From Aquarana catesbeiana (taxonomy: Eukaryota > Chordata > Amphibia > Anura > Ranidae): a stretch of DNA of 64,000 nucleotides. Both the position numbers and the translations under genes were made by a program. The DNA lies in contig NC_133333.1 of the NCBI RefSeq assembly GCF_042186555.1, positions 67,649,555-67,713,554 on the forward strand. Direction: 5' to 3'. The notes beneath the pieces were generated by a model. The model ran no database searches. It was given only the letters and a program-made list of their open reading frames with translations, and was not told the origin of the DNA. Shown piece after piece: positions 20,874 through 32,207 of this stretch (its first letter is position 1; each line of letters starts with the position of its first letter).

Positions 20874-21832
20874 TGGCCCTGGGTTCAGTCTGGTCTGACA
20901 GAAGATGCAGTCTCTCGTATGACCACAGCCTGGGGACATAGATGTCATCTGCTGCTTTCCGGATCTCTGGGACTTCTGGACCAGACTGCCCTCCCTTAGA
21001 TATGGACTCCTCAGGCCACCAATTTTGCTTTTAAATAATTGATGTCTGCCCTGGGGGTCCAAGGCTTCACCCACTTCTGCAGTTTCTCCAGCGTTGCCTC
21101 CCTCTTTGTTTATAGTTGTGACCCCTTAATAAAATTTAGTTAGGTAAATTCTACTCTCCTGTGTGTGTTTTCATCCAAAAAGGACAGTTTGTTGGTGACG
21201 ATTCAGGTACATTTCTAACATAAAATGTGAAATTAACAAGGGACAACAACACCAAACAATCTCCTACAGATTAAATAGAACAACATATTAGTGGTGTTGT
21301 GGGAACTTGTCACAAAAAACACACAAACATTTTCGGAAGTACAAATCAAAATCACCAAAAAAAAAAAAAAATATGTTGTCAGATGTGAGAAATCAAAATA
21401 TATTGAGGGAATCCCGAGAAATAGTAACGAAATAAGTTTGTGAGAAGTGTGTGTGAATATGAGCAGCAAAACGACTTAATTCTTGTCACATTATAAAGAA
21501 GAAGAGAGTGCGCTGTATTAAACCATTTTCAACATTGCAGCGTGACGAAAGTGCTGTATCCATTACGAACGCTAAGTTTACCAGAACGAGCTGTCCCGTG
21601 TCGGAATTTCTTCTGCGCATGCGTGGCACTTTGTGCGTAGGAACAGGCCACACACGGTCGGAATTGACGTGATCGCATTTTGTTGTCGGAAAATTTTATC
21701 TCCTGCTGTCCAACTTTGTGTGTCGGAAAATCCGATGGAAAATGTCCGATGGATCCCACACGGTCGGAATTTCCGACAACATGCTCCGATCGGACATTGT
21801 CCATTGGAAAATCCGACCGTGTGTACGGGGCA
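20874..21832. other. Harbinger A 3' non-coding region
   Basis: It contains a polyadenylation-like AATAAA (about 21129) after the MADF gene, then A/T-rich sequence and the right terminal region with repeated GTCGGAA motifs. No further gene is seen. Confidence 0.6.
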
Positions 21833-21988
21833 TTAGTGGGATCAGCCCAGATACCTGCTAGAACCTGCGTTTAGCCCCTCCGCCCAGCCCACCCAAGTGC
21901 AGTATCAGTCAATCACTGTCACTTACAAAACACAACACACATAACTGCAGTGTTCGCAGAGTCAGGCCTGATCCCCTGCAAACGCTAA
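21833..21988. other. Spacer between Harbinger A and B
   Basis: About 150 bp of non-coding sequence, which I read as part of the piggyBac 5' region because it is flanked on both sides by insertions. TAA (21986-21988) is the target duplication of copy B. Confidence 0.4.
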
Positions 21989-22801
21989 TGCCCCGTACAC
22001 ACGGTCGGACATTGATCGGACATTCCGACAACAAAATCCTCTGATTTTTTCCTACGGATGTTGGCTCAAACTTGTTTTGCCTACACACGGTCGCACAAAG
22101 TTGTCGGAATTTCCGATCGCCAAGAACGTGGTGACGTCAAGCACGTACGACGAGACTAGAAAAGGCCGGTTCAGAACCAAGCGCAGCACCCTTTGGGCTC
22201 CTTTTGCTAATCTCGTGTTAGTAAAAGTTTGGTGAGAGACGATTCGCGCTTTTTCAGACTCGTGGCTTTCAGATCGTTTTCTGCCGTTCAGTTTGTGCTT
22301 GTGGGTTTGTATCTGCTCTTCAGTGCGTGCAAGCAAGTTCCGCGTGACTTTAGTCACTGTATTCTTGTTCGTTCGTTACTGGTTTTCAGGTCGCTCTTCA
22401 CAGGCCTTGCTGTTCTTCAGTGCGTTCTGTTACTTCGTTCTGAGCAGCCGACCGTTTTATAGCCATGTTTCGTATGCGTACTCCTCGTAGAGTTCGTGCT
22501 GTGCGGGGGCTTGGTGTTGGGGTCCTGACCTTGACACAAGTCCAGTCCATGAACAGGGTGGGGAGGAGTTCATGGACCAAGAATTGGTTGCTTCAGCGTG
22601 ACCAGTTCTGTCATATGCCTTTGCTCCGTGAGATCCGTGAGAATAATCCTGATGATTTCAGGAACTTTCTCCGGATGACGGACCCCGTGTTGGCTTCGCT
22701 GACCCCCTATATCAGCAGGCAGGATACCTGCATGAGGCAAGCCATCACTCCGGAGCAGAGGTTGGTCGCTACCTTGCGGTATTTGGCCACAGGGAGAAGC
22801 C

Positions 22802-23672
22802 ACTGCCATTTGACCAGATCAGGGCAACCCTTATCAGCGTGATTTTATGTCTTAGAATCCCACAGTTTATTTCTAATATTATAGGGCCCTATATGTACCT
22901 TGTTATCAACCGCGGGCATATCACGCATTATTTCAGGTCACATTGCTCTATATTTCACCTGTATTATTCTGGCTTATTATAGAGAGTTTCATCCACTTCA
23001 CCGGCATATTACAGAGAGCTTCATCATATTTATATATTTTGTTCACATATAGTTTTATTACATTCATTCTTCACATTTACTTTGCACGTTGTCTGAATAT
23101 TTTTATTAATATATTTTCTCTTTTTTAATGAGAAATATTTTTCACACAATTTTTTCCTTTCACCTAATAGTAATTCTTTTTTTGATACTTATCACCTTTT
23201 ATATATACACGTTATAGAAGTATATTCATTATTATATACACGTTTTTTGATAGGATTCACCATATATATATACACACATATATATTTTTTGCCTACACAT
23301 GTGCATATACACATCTTTTTTCACCTTCTTTGTCATCTATTTACATGTCACGGTTTTGAAAACATTTCTCAATCAGTCAACACACCAAATAGCCAGCAGA
23401 TGCCAAGACCTCATTAAATCGGCTTCCAGCTGAGACTCAATGACCATCTAATTGGGCAATCATGTGATACCCCATTGAGCTATATAAAAGTTTGTCTTTT
23501 TAATATTTGTTAGCTATGAGTAAGCACTCAGTCCTGAGTGCGAAACGCGTCAGCTTATCTGTACTTTCTGCATGACAGTCTTGTTATTTTGATGATCCCA
23601 TTTTTTCAATAAAGTGAAAATTTTTTGACTACATCCGGTGTGCGGCATCCGAATCTTCTCCTCCATTCAAGC
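22802..23672 (+). mobile_element. 871-bp Penelope-like non-autonomous insert, 15-bp TSD
   Basis: CCACAGGGAGAAGCC is duplicated at 22787-22801 and 23673-23687, and removing one copy with the insert restores exon 1 as in Harbinger A. The insert is A/T-rich, lacks an ORF and a poly-A tail, and near its 3' end carries TATATAAAAG, a hammerhead-like motif and AATAAAG, then 120 bp to the end. The same order of TATA, hammerhead and tail occurs in the 3' part of the Penelope pair at 34161-44184. I infer a 5'-truncated or non-autonomous Penelope-like retroelement. Confidence 0.7.
23481..23555 (+). ncRNA. TATA box plus hammerhead-like motif 4
   Basis: TATATAAAAG (23481-23490) lies 31 nt before helix I, which is AGCT (23512-23515) with AGCT (23552-23555). 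The left core is ATGAGTAA (23516-23523). Helix II is a perfect 7-bp stem (23524-23530 with 23535-23541, loop GTCC). The right core is GAAAC, GC, GTC (23542-23551). The helices are the best of the set, but the left core departs from CUGANGA at two positions and has the extra A. Confidence 0.5.
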
Positions 23673-23794
23673 CCACAGGGAGAAGCCTGCAGGACCTCAA
23701 GTTCTCGACAGGCATCTCCCCCCAGGCTCTGGGGATCATTATCCCAGAGACCTGTTCTGCCATCATACAGGTCCTGCAGAAGGAGTATATGAAG

Positions 23795-24762
23795 GTAAGA
23801 TTTTTTTCCTTTTATATCACATTTTATTGTATTGAATGTTTGCTAATATATTGTATTTCTTTCCTCATTCCCTAATTACCATGATTGTATTATGCTGTGA
23901 ATGTCCCCTTTGTCCTCATGCATGCTGGATTTTTATGTAATTATTATTTTATGTCCTTCATACATATTTCCCCTTCAATAACCTCTCCAGCATGGTGTCT
24001 CCTGCCCCTATATTCACCTCATGTAGTCACTTAACAATGTATTTTATCAGCTCCATAGTAGTGCTTTACCCCAAACACCCCCTAAAATGTTTGGAAATGT
24101 TATTTTGGATTTAAATTCAGGCAGAGGGCCAGAGGCTTTTTTTTGTGGTGTCCCCAAATTTTTGGTAACCCTCCCTCCCCCCAACTGCTAAGTCAGCTGA
24201 TCCCAATTCTCTATCCTCAATCATCTATCTGCTGACTTTGCCAAACCCATACACACTACACCCATCTCTTTACTGGTCAGATTTATGGATGAATTCCCCA
24301 AAGCATGTAGTGCAAGGGCCTGCCTGTATACTTTCCAATGGTACTGCTTAAAGTTCTTGTATCCTATTATGATCTTGATAGGTAATAGCAGAATGTCCAA
24401 ATGTGCTCAAATGTGTACAGTGTGTATTTATATCTTTGTATTATGACACTTCTTACCTGTCCAGTGGGCTGCCAATAGTGTAACAAAGGAGGGGCTGTTC
24501 CAAGTAATACCCTGTATTTAGGCATTCATCTCTCAATGAAGTGAAGAGGGTTACCTGTCCAAGAGTCCCCCCCCCTCTATAATGTTAGAAATGGCCCATG
24601 AGAGGGGGGGAGGGGGAATATGATAGGTGTACCTTATACTTTGTTGTTGTTAAATTCCCCTTAATAAATGCTATCTGGAGGTTGACCCATAATGTTTGTG
24701 TCTAATCTGCTTGCCAGGTTTCTGTGAAAAAATAGTAATGTTTTTTTTTTTTTCCTCAACAG
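23795..24762 (+). other. Intron of the Harbinger B transposase
   Basis: The boundaries are AAG/GTAAGA and a pyrimidine-rich TTTTTTTCCTCAACAG. Exon phases match (EYMK joined to FPSTPQEWQ). No other feature is seen within it. Confidence 0.85.
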
Positions 24763-25521
24763 TTTCCTTCCACGCCACAGGAATGGCAGACTGTGGCCTC
24801 CCACTTTGCCCAGCGGTGGGACTTTCCTAACTGCGGAGGGGCAATTGATGGGAAACACATCCACATCGTCCCACCACCCAACTCGGGGTCGTACTATTAT
24901 AACTACAAGGGGTTTAATAGTATAGTGATGTTGGCGGTGGTGTCGGCTAATTACGAGTTCTTGTATGTGGACGTGGGGAAGAATGGCCGGATGTCCGATG
25001 GTGGAGTCATCGCCCAGACGGAGTTCTACAGGCGTCTCCAGAATGGCAGTTTGGACTTGCCACCTCCAAAGGACAATGTTGAAGGTCTCCCATTTGTGTT
25101 CGTTGCTGATGAAGCATTTGCGCTGGGGGACCACCTGATGCGGCCATTCCCGATGAGGACCCTCACCCCGGAACAGAGGGTTTTTAATTACCGGCTGGCC
25201 AGAGCCCGAAGAGTGGTGGAGAACACATTTGGAATCCTGGCCAGCCGGTTCCGACTATTTCTGACACCTATCCATATGGCGGAGTATAAACTGAACCATA
25301 TTATACTGGCGTGCTGTGTTCTCCATAATTTTTTAAGAAAACATTCAGCCAACTATGCTGGCTCAGTTGGGCCTGAGGCCGGAATCCCAAATACTTCCAC
25401 AATGACGGCACTTGAAAGCGGCCGTCCTGGCTTGCCCTCCCTGAATGCCCGTGATGTCCGGTTACGATACCTGGAGTTCTTTGTGGGTAGGGGGGCTATC
25501 AATATGCCAGACAATATGTGA

Positions 25522-26392
25522 CACCTTTTTTAAATAAAAAACAACCAAAAGCAATTCTTGGTGGACATTTACTGCTTGTGTTTGTTTTAGCTGACCCTGA
25601 CAGAAATGTGTTGAGTGCAGAAAATGTCGTGATTGGGTAACCTTATAAAAAACAGTGTTGGCTGGTACTTCCTAAATGCAAAAACACATTTCACTTCAAG
25701 TGCACTTGCAACTGCACTGAACCTGCACTTGTAGTGCAAAGTGTATTTGCCCTTAGGAAATAATCCCCATTTGTGCATAAAACAACAATTACATCACCCC
25801 AAAAGTGTTGTTGTAGTGTTGAGACAATAATCCACACATTCTTGAGTAAGGCACTTTTTTATACCTGCACAATCAAAATGTGCATTTACCAAAGGTTTTT
25901 AAAACAAACCAACATGTTTGTAGTATAAAATGTTTGCAGTAGCATTATGAATAATCAAAATATCCATTTCAGATAAAACAGGCCTGTGTAAAACCAACAA
26001 GAAAGCCAAAAAACTAGAACTTACAAAGTTCACATTAGGTAAAACCTGAAGGCTATATCAGACATCAGTATTTAGGAACTGGGTTTGATATAGCGTTCAG
26101 ATGGGGGGAAATCACCCCTGGAAAAGCCAAATTTGGAAGATGCACACCAATTTAGGAATGTCAACATGTGCTATCTGCCATCAGGGGGGATCAAGGGACG
26201 TGTTTTGGGGGAGCAAGCCCTTCCTCAACGCTACTTTATAATTGAGGAAGGGGTTGCCCCCCCCAAAACGCGTCCATTGATCTCCCGTGATGGCAGATAG
26301 CACATGTTGGCACACTGTGTGCATCCTCCAAATTTGGCTTTTAAAAACATTGTTAAAATTGAAAATACTGAAAACCGGTCATTTTGTGGGGT
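25522..26392. other. Harbinger B non-coding region between transposase and Myb-like gene
   Basis: A polyadenylation-like AATAAA follows the stop (about 25534). The rest matches 9742-10342 of copy A, then comes the palindrome with the hammerhead-like motif (26160-26311). No gene. Confidence 0.7.
26160..26311. repeat. Inverted repeat with hammerhead-like motif 5 (Harbinger B)
   Basis: Same structure as 17825-17975: TTTATAA, TTGAGGAA (26242-26249), G-rich/C-rich helix II, AAAAC, GC, GTC (to 26274), with the partial complement in the left arm. GAAA reads AAAA here, which should weaken any catalysis. Confidence 0.6.
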
Positions 26393-27712
26393 TTAAATTC
26401 GCCCCAAAACATCAATGATGTTATTATTTTTTGTAATAACATCACGTATTTGTTGCTGGATGTTTTGCAATTGGAGATTACACCCCATGATCTCCCCTAT
26501 CAGTATCTGGGCACTTTCAGAAGTAAAGCGTTCTGGATCCACAACATCACGATCACCTAAAAAGAGATAAAGAACAAAAAAAAAGGTCTCAAAAATCTGC
26601 CACCAGCCATCTCTTTTACCTGAGTCTGTGGTCGCAGACACTCACCTCTTGTGGTGCCAATCTCCACTACATCTTCTTCTTCCTCCTGCTCAGCATCTTG
26701 GGTTTGGGGTAGTTCCCCTTCTTCCAGAGGGGGGGGTCTGTGTTCTCCTGGGATGAGGGGTGTCCGAGTCTTTTCTCCCCTATGTAAAACAAAAATGGTA
26801 TACTTAGCACACAGATATTTGATGGCAGAACTATAGAAATAGGAAACATTGCTTGGAAGTGGGGTACAATTGTCTATTTTAGCCGAGTTCAAAGATGTCT
26901 TTTTTTTATTGCCCTTTGTCAAGCTGCAATACTTTACCTGTTTGGTACAAGCTTCACACATGTAACCCCCCCTATAGTATACACTGGAGCACCTGTGTGC
27001 CCCCCCTAATAAAAATGGTGTTCTTGTGTCCCACACTAGTGCTCCAGTGTCCAGATGTGAAAACAGCTGCTCAGTGTCCTCTCCTTACACACAATCTAGT
27101 TTGCATTTCATTCTACTAACAAACCCATCTACCTAAACAAATATTTGGCATCCAAGTAGGCCCCAAAAAAATGTGGGAAAATGCATATGGCCTAAACAAT
27201 GGTGTTCTAGAGGCCGAACGAAAAATGTTTGATACGAACGAATAATGGGCCCATGAACATTAAAGTTGACCTTTTTAAACGTTACAATTAATAAAAGCAT
27301 ATTGGAGCAGAACGAACGGAATAAAGCCAGAAAGAATATAAACACAGCACAACTACTTACTTTTTTGCAGCACTCTCCGGATCTTTCGGTACTGCTCCGG
27401 CTCTCTCAACTTCAGGTCCGACCACCGCTTCCTGAGCTGATCTTTTGATCTTCGGACCCCGAAATTCCGCTCGAGACTCCTGACCACTTTCGCCATGATC
27501 TTGGCCTTTCGGATGTTCGGGTTGGGGTAAGGCCCATATTTGCCATCATAGTCGGACTTCTTCATGATGTCGACCATCTCCAACATCTCCCCAAACGACA
27601 TATTTGTGGCCTTAAAACGTCTCCTTCTGGATCGGGACGTGCCTGGATCCGGGCTTTCCTCCTCCTCCTCGTTGCTACAATTAGCACGCACCTGGTGTGA
27701 CTCCGCCATCAT
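26393..27712 (-). CDS. Harbinger Myb/SANT-like gene (copy B), four exons
   Basis: Exon 1 (27712-27361, starting MMAESHQVRAN) encodes an acidic stretch and the Myb/trihelix-like domain (MSFGEMLEMVDIMKKSDYDG, KDQLRKRWSDLKLREPEQYR), then donor GTAAGT. Exon 2 (about 27045-26942) encodes YRGGYMCEACTKQ, a small Cys pair. Exon 3 (about 26780-26649) follows TTTTACATAG and encodes an acidic segment (GEKTRTPLIPG ... EEEEDVVEIGTTR). Exon 4 (about 26559-26393) encodes GDRDVVDPERF and ends DVLGRI with a stop. All exons are open and splice sites are plausible. It may be functional. Confidence 0.75.
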
Positions 27713-28000
27713 GCTCTTCCCCCACTGCGCCGAACGAAAAGGGGCGGGGAATAGAATAGAAAGAACGTCAGGGGCGGGCAGAGTTACACACATGCGCAGT
27801 GTCTATAAAGCGTAACACGCGTGCGTATTACGTACGATCTGTGAGCGGAGGAAGGAGCATTGGACGCGCCGATCGTAAGAACGAAGGTAAGAGACAAACT
27901 TGGGCCTATACTGCTTCTAGATTGAGGACTATATTGTAACAAGATTAGGAGAGTTTTGTCTGACATTAGGCTTTGTCTTGTGTTGTGTCTTGCAGTGAAC
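27713..28000. promoter_or_regulatory. Divergent promoter region, Harbinger B
   Basis: CACATGCGCAGTG, TATAAAG (about 27805) and a leader exon ending AACGAAG before GTAAGAG sit between the oppositely directed Myb-like and MADF genes, as in copy A (19401-19673). Confidence 0.55.
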
Positions 28001-29041
28001 ATGGATATCTTAATGAGAGATACTGACTTCATGTCACTATTCATTGATATGCTAAGGGAGCTGCCCTGTCTGTGGGAGATTACCGACCCCCATTTCAAAA
28101 ACCAAGCAAAGAGGAAGGCAGCACTGGAGCAATTGTGTGAAATTGTGAAGCAGGTGATCCCCACGGCAGACATCACTTATTTAAAGATCTTAATTGGTTG
28201 CCTGAGGAGCACATATCTGAGGGAGCGCAAGAAAGTCCTGGATTCACAGAGATCCGGAGCAGCAGATGACATCTATGTCTCCAGGATGTTGTGCTACGAC
28301 AGGCTGCACTTTCTGGCAGGCCAGACTGAACCCAGGCCATCCCTCTCCAGTCTTCCTTCCACACTTCCTTCCCCCCCGGCTGAGGCTTCTGACGCCCAAC
28401 CTGGGCCTTCCAGGCCACATGTGGAGGAGCCCAGATTGAGCCAGGTATAGCATTCCTCTAAATATTTCTGCTTGTACTATCAATGATGTTACCTAGATGT
28501 TAGTTGGGAGTACTAATTTATGATTGTGATTGATGATGCAAAAACTAAAACCATGTCCCTTTTTCATACACAGGGAAGTCTCAGCCAGGAGGTGGCTGAT
28601 CTGCAGGTCCCTCCACCCACCCTGAAAACAGAAAGTGGCAGCAGGAGGAGTAGCCTAGAGGAGGCGGCTATCAGATTTTTTTGGAGGGCTACAGAGGTCC
28701 TGGGAGCACCACACACCAGGCAGGAGAACCTTGCGGCATTCATTGCCTATAAAATGCAGAGGATGGAGGAGGGCCAACAAGCCAGGTGTCAGGCCCTCAT
28801 TTCAGAGGCTCTGGAGAAAGGTGTGAGGGGACAACTTACACCTCACACACAGCTTTGGGATGGTCCTCCTCCTCCTCTTCCCTCTCCTCCAGGTCCTCCC
28901 AGTCCTCCTCCAGGTCCTCCCAGTCCTCCTCCAGGTCCTCCCAGTCCTCCTCCTCCTCCAGGTCCTACTCCTCCTCCTGCCACATCTCCTACTGCACAGC
29001 CACAGCCCGGAAGGAAGTGTGAAAGGAAGACCAGAGAGTGA
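28001..29041 (+). CDS. Harbinger MADF-domain gene (copy B), two coding exons
   Basis: Exon 1 (28001-28444) encodes a MADF-type domain (MSLFIDMLRELPCLW, GCLRSTYLRERKKV, DDIYVSRMLCYDRLHFL). Donor GTATAG follows. Exon 2 (28574-29041), after TACACAG, encodes a helical segment (MQRMEEGQQARCQ), a Pro-rich tract from repeated CCTCCAGGTCCT-type units, and a basic end (GRKCERKTRE). The joined product is 303 residues with no break. It is diverged from copy A in exon 2, where the SQEE repeats are mostly lost and the Pro tract is longer. The Pro tract is likely unstable at the DNA level. Confidence 0.78.
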
Positions 29042-30061
29042 TTGCCCTGGATCCAGTCTGGTCGGCCAAAAGATGCAGCCTCTTGTGGTACCACAGCCTG
29101 GGGACACTGATGTCATCTGCTGCTATCCGAGTCTCTGTGAATCCCGGACCAGACTGCCCTCCTCAGGCCACCAATTTTGAGGTTTAAGAATTGATGTCTG
29201 CCCTGGGGGTCCCAGGCTTCACTAATTTCTGCTGTTGATCCAGTGTTGCCTTCCTCTTTGTTTGGTTCTGATACCTTAATAAAGGATTTTTGTTTTGAAT
29301 TCTACTCTCCTATGTGTTTTACTTCAAAAATGACAGTTGGTTTGTGAGGATTCAGGTACATTGCAAATATACAATGTGAAATGAACAAGGGACACCAACA
29401 ACAAACAATCTCATGGAGATTAAATAATAAAAGATATCAATGGTGTTGGGGTAACTTGCCACACAAAACACACACAAAAATATTCTGGAGTAAAAATAAA
29501 AATAACATTGAACAAAGATCAGCCTTGGAAAAAATCCAAACATTAAAGAAAAAAAAAGGCTTAAAAACCAAAAAAAAAAAATATAAAAAATATAAAACTG
29601 TCAGATGTGACAACTAATAACAATATATTGAGGGAATCCCACTAAAAAAAACACAAATCAAACTTTGTGAGAAGTGTGTGTGAATATGAGCAGCAAAACC
29701 ACTTAATTCTTGTCACATTATAAAGAAGAAGAGAGTGCGCTGTATTAAACCATTTTTTACATTGCAGCGTGACGAAAGTGGTGTATCCATTGTGAACGCT
29801 AAGTTTACCAGAACGAGCTGTCCCGTGTCGGAATTTCTTCAGAGCATGCGTGGCACTTTGTGCGTCGGAACAGGCAACACACGGTCGGAATTGACGTGAT
29901 CGGATTTTGTTGTCGGAAAATTTTATCTCCTGCTGTCCAACTTTGTGTGTCGGAAAATCCGATGGAAAATGTCCGATGGCGCCCACACACAGTCGGAATT
30001 TCTGACAACACGCTCCGATCGGACATTGTCCATCGGAAAATCCGACCGTGTGTACGGGGCA
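29042..30061. other. Harbinger B 3' non-coding region
   Basis: A polyadenylation-like AATAAAGG stands near 29279. The rest is A/T-rich and closes with the terminal region carrying GTCGGAA motifs. No gene is seen. Confidence 0.6.
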
Positions 30062-30157
30062 TAACAGTTTTTTTGGTAGCATTTGAATCAGTGGCTAACA
30101 GTCAGGAGCTTTTTTACCTGTGAGTCTCACTACTGTACCAGTAAATTTAGAGACCAA

Positions 30158-32207
30158 AATGTCAAATCGAATGTACAGTAGTGAAGAGGCCTACACGTTT
30201 CTGAGCATGACAGATAGTGAAGAGGGAGTCACTTATCTGTCAGATTCAGGCTCAGAATATGAACCTGTAGACAGCAGCGGCACCCTGACAGATAGCTCTG
30301 ACGACAGAGTTGTGGTCCCTGCCAAGGTCAGGCTTACCAGACCCCAATCTTCCTCTGCTGTCATCGAGGTGCAAGAACTGTAGGTCCCTCCTATGGAGCA
30401 GAGAGCCAGTACTAGCACCGCTATTCCTTCTGGTGAACTGGCAAGCACCAGCGGCCCAGTACATCCTGGTCATACATCCAGCACTGCGGTAACACTTGGT
30501 GACGTGGCAAGTCCCATAAGTGCAGTTCAAGCTGGCGAGGTGGCAAGCACGAGTAGTGTCCCGCTGCCACCAAGAAGAAGACAAAGACATGCCCGTCGAG
30601 CCCATAGTGCCCTTCCTGCTGCATTCACCAATCCTAATTGGGAACCCACCAATTCTGCAGCACCCTAACTTCCCCCATTCACTGGCCAACCCGGAATTCA
30701 GTTGGAAATAGTTGATTTTACGCCACTTGATTTTTATTCACTGTTTTTCACCAAAGATCTTTATAGATCTATTGTGGACCAAAGCAATTTATATGCTGGT
30801 CAATTCATCACCCCAGCTGACCCTTGCCAGAGATTGGAGACCAATTACGGTCTCCGAATTTAAGACCTTCCTGGGCCTATCCCTCCTCATGGGCATAACT
30901 AAAAAGAGTGAGTTGTGGTCATATGTGGTCCACTGACCCAATTCACCATATGCCCGTGTTCTCTGCCTTCATGACCAGGACATGATACAAGCAGATCTTG
31001 CGGTTCATGCATTTCAACGATAATGAACTCTGTCATCCTCGGGGTGACCCTGAATTTGATATTGTTCTATATCTCTACAAAATTTGGTCCCTTGTAAACC
31101 ACTTCAACCAACATTTTGCAGCCTTGTTTACTCCCCATCAAGTTGTCTGCATTGATGAGTCCCTGATTAAGTTTTCTGGCCGCTTGTCATTCAAACAGTA
31201 TCTTCCCACCAAGCGTGCCAGATACAGGGTCAAGATGTATAAGCTCTGTGACAGGGCCACAGGCTATACATATAGTTTTATGGTTTATGAGGGAATAGAT
31301 AGTTAGGTAGAGCCGGAGAACTGCCCTGACTACATGGGGAGCGCTGGTAAGATTGTGTGGGACTTGGTGTCATCCTTATTCGGAAAGGGGTACCACTTGT
31401 ATGTGGACAATTATTACAAAAGCGTGCCACTTTTTAGTCACTTGTTTAAACATCAAATTGGTGCATGTGGCACCTTGCAATCTAATCGGCGGGGCTTACC
31501 CCAGAGGCTTGTAGATTCCTGTCTTAGGCTGGGGGAGAGAGCCTGCTTGAGATGTAAAGAGGTAATAATTTGCACGCTGCAAAGTGGAGGGATAATAAGA
31601 ATGTTTTCGTTCTTTCTTCTCTTCACGCAGACACGACAGTCCAAATTCCTACGGTGACTGGTGTTGTGGAGAAACCCCTCTGTGTCCACGAATATAACCT
31701 TAATATGGGAGGGGTGGACCTCAACGACCAGTTGTTGGCGTTGTACCTTATTGCCCGTAAGGCCAGACGCTGGTATAAAAAAAGTGTCTGTATACTTATT
31801 TCAATAGGCTTTGCTGAACGCTCATGTGCTATACAGAGCTTCAGGATGAACTGGATCCTTCCTTAAATTCCAGGAAGAGATCATCAGAGCCCTTCTGTAT
31901 CCAGACAGTGCTCTGGCCCAACTTCTCAATGCAAATGCAGAATACCGGCTGCATGAGAGGCATTTTCCGCATGTCCTCTCTGGTACCCCTACCCAAAGAA
32001 ACCCCCAAAGAAGATGTTGTGTCTGTAGAAAGCGCGGATTTAGGCATGACACCAGCTTTTATTGTCCCTCCTGTCCTGACCAACCTGGTCTTTGCATTGG
32101 TTACTGTTTCGAACGCTATCACACTCTAGTTGAGGGTACAGCACCACACAGTTATAGGCACACGTACACAGGGTCTTGGGGTCTCGAAAGATTGGTGGCC
32201 ATCATAT
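30158..32207 (+). pseudogene. piggyBac transposase, heavily broken
   Basis: It starts MSNRMYSSEEAY at 30158 with an acidic N-terminus. Then come FKTFLGLSLLMGI, MRFMHFND, VCIDESLIKFSGRL (catalytic Asp), YHLYVDNYYKS (catalytic Asp) and NMGGVDLNDQL (third Asp). A C-terminal Cys-rich finger (RCCVCRKRGFRHDTS ... CPSC ... CIGYC) lies at 32009-32120. In-frame stops occur at 30381 and 30666, and the frame changes near 30825, 30950, 31306 and later. The three Asp residues survive but the gene cannot be translated whole. The family is PGBD4/Uribo-like. Confidence 0.9.

Larger units (their letters stand above)
8872..21832 (+). mobile_element. PIF/Harbinger transposon copy A, transposase-deleted
   Basis: The ends TGCCCCGTACACACGGTCGG and CCGACCGTGTGTACGGGGCA are perfect inverted repeats. 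They are flanked by TAA on the left and TTA on the right, so the three-base duplication has changed or the ends are recombined. Compared with copy B, about 1.8 kb containing the catalytic exon is missing: the sequence jumps near 9741 from transposase exon 1 to the region equivalent to 25556. A 7474-bp hAT (10351-17824) sits inside. The Myb-like and MADF genes are kept. Confidence 0.88.
22465..25521 (+). pseudogene. Harbinger DDE transposase (HARBI1-like), interrupted
   Basis: Exon 1 starts at 22465 (MFRMRTPRRVRAVRG), is split after ATGRS by the insertion at 22802-23672, resumes at LQDLKFSTG and ends at 23794 (EYMK) with donor GTAAGA. The intron 23795-24762 ends in TCAACAG. Exon 2 (24763-25521) holds the whole DDE domain: GGAIDGKHIH (Asp), YVDVGKNGRMSDGG (Asp) and ARRVVENTFG (Glu). 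Exon 2 has no break. Losses are an in-frame 12-base deletion after DPV and the insertion, which shifts the frame. So the catalytic part is intact but the gene cannot give a full protein. Confidence 0.9.
21989..30061 (+). mobile_element. PIF/Harbinger transposon copy B, 8.07 kb, three genes
   Basis: The termini TGCCCCGTACACACGG and CCGTGTGTACGGGGCA are perfect inverted repeats flanked by TAA on both sides (21986-21988, 30062-30064), the expected three-base duplication. It carries a HARBI1-like transposase (plus), a Myb-like gene (minus) and a MADF gene (plus). It has an 871-bp retroelement-like insertion in transposase exon 1. Apart from that insertion the element appears complete. Confidence 0.93.
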
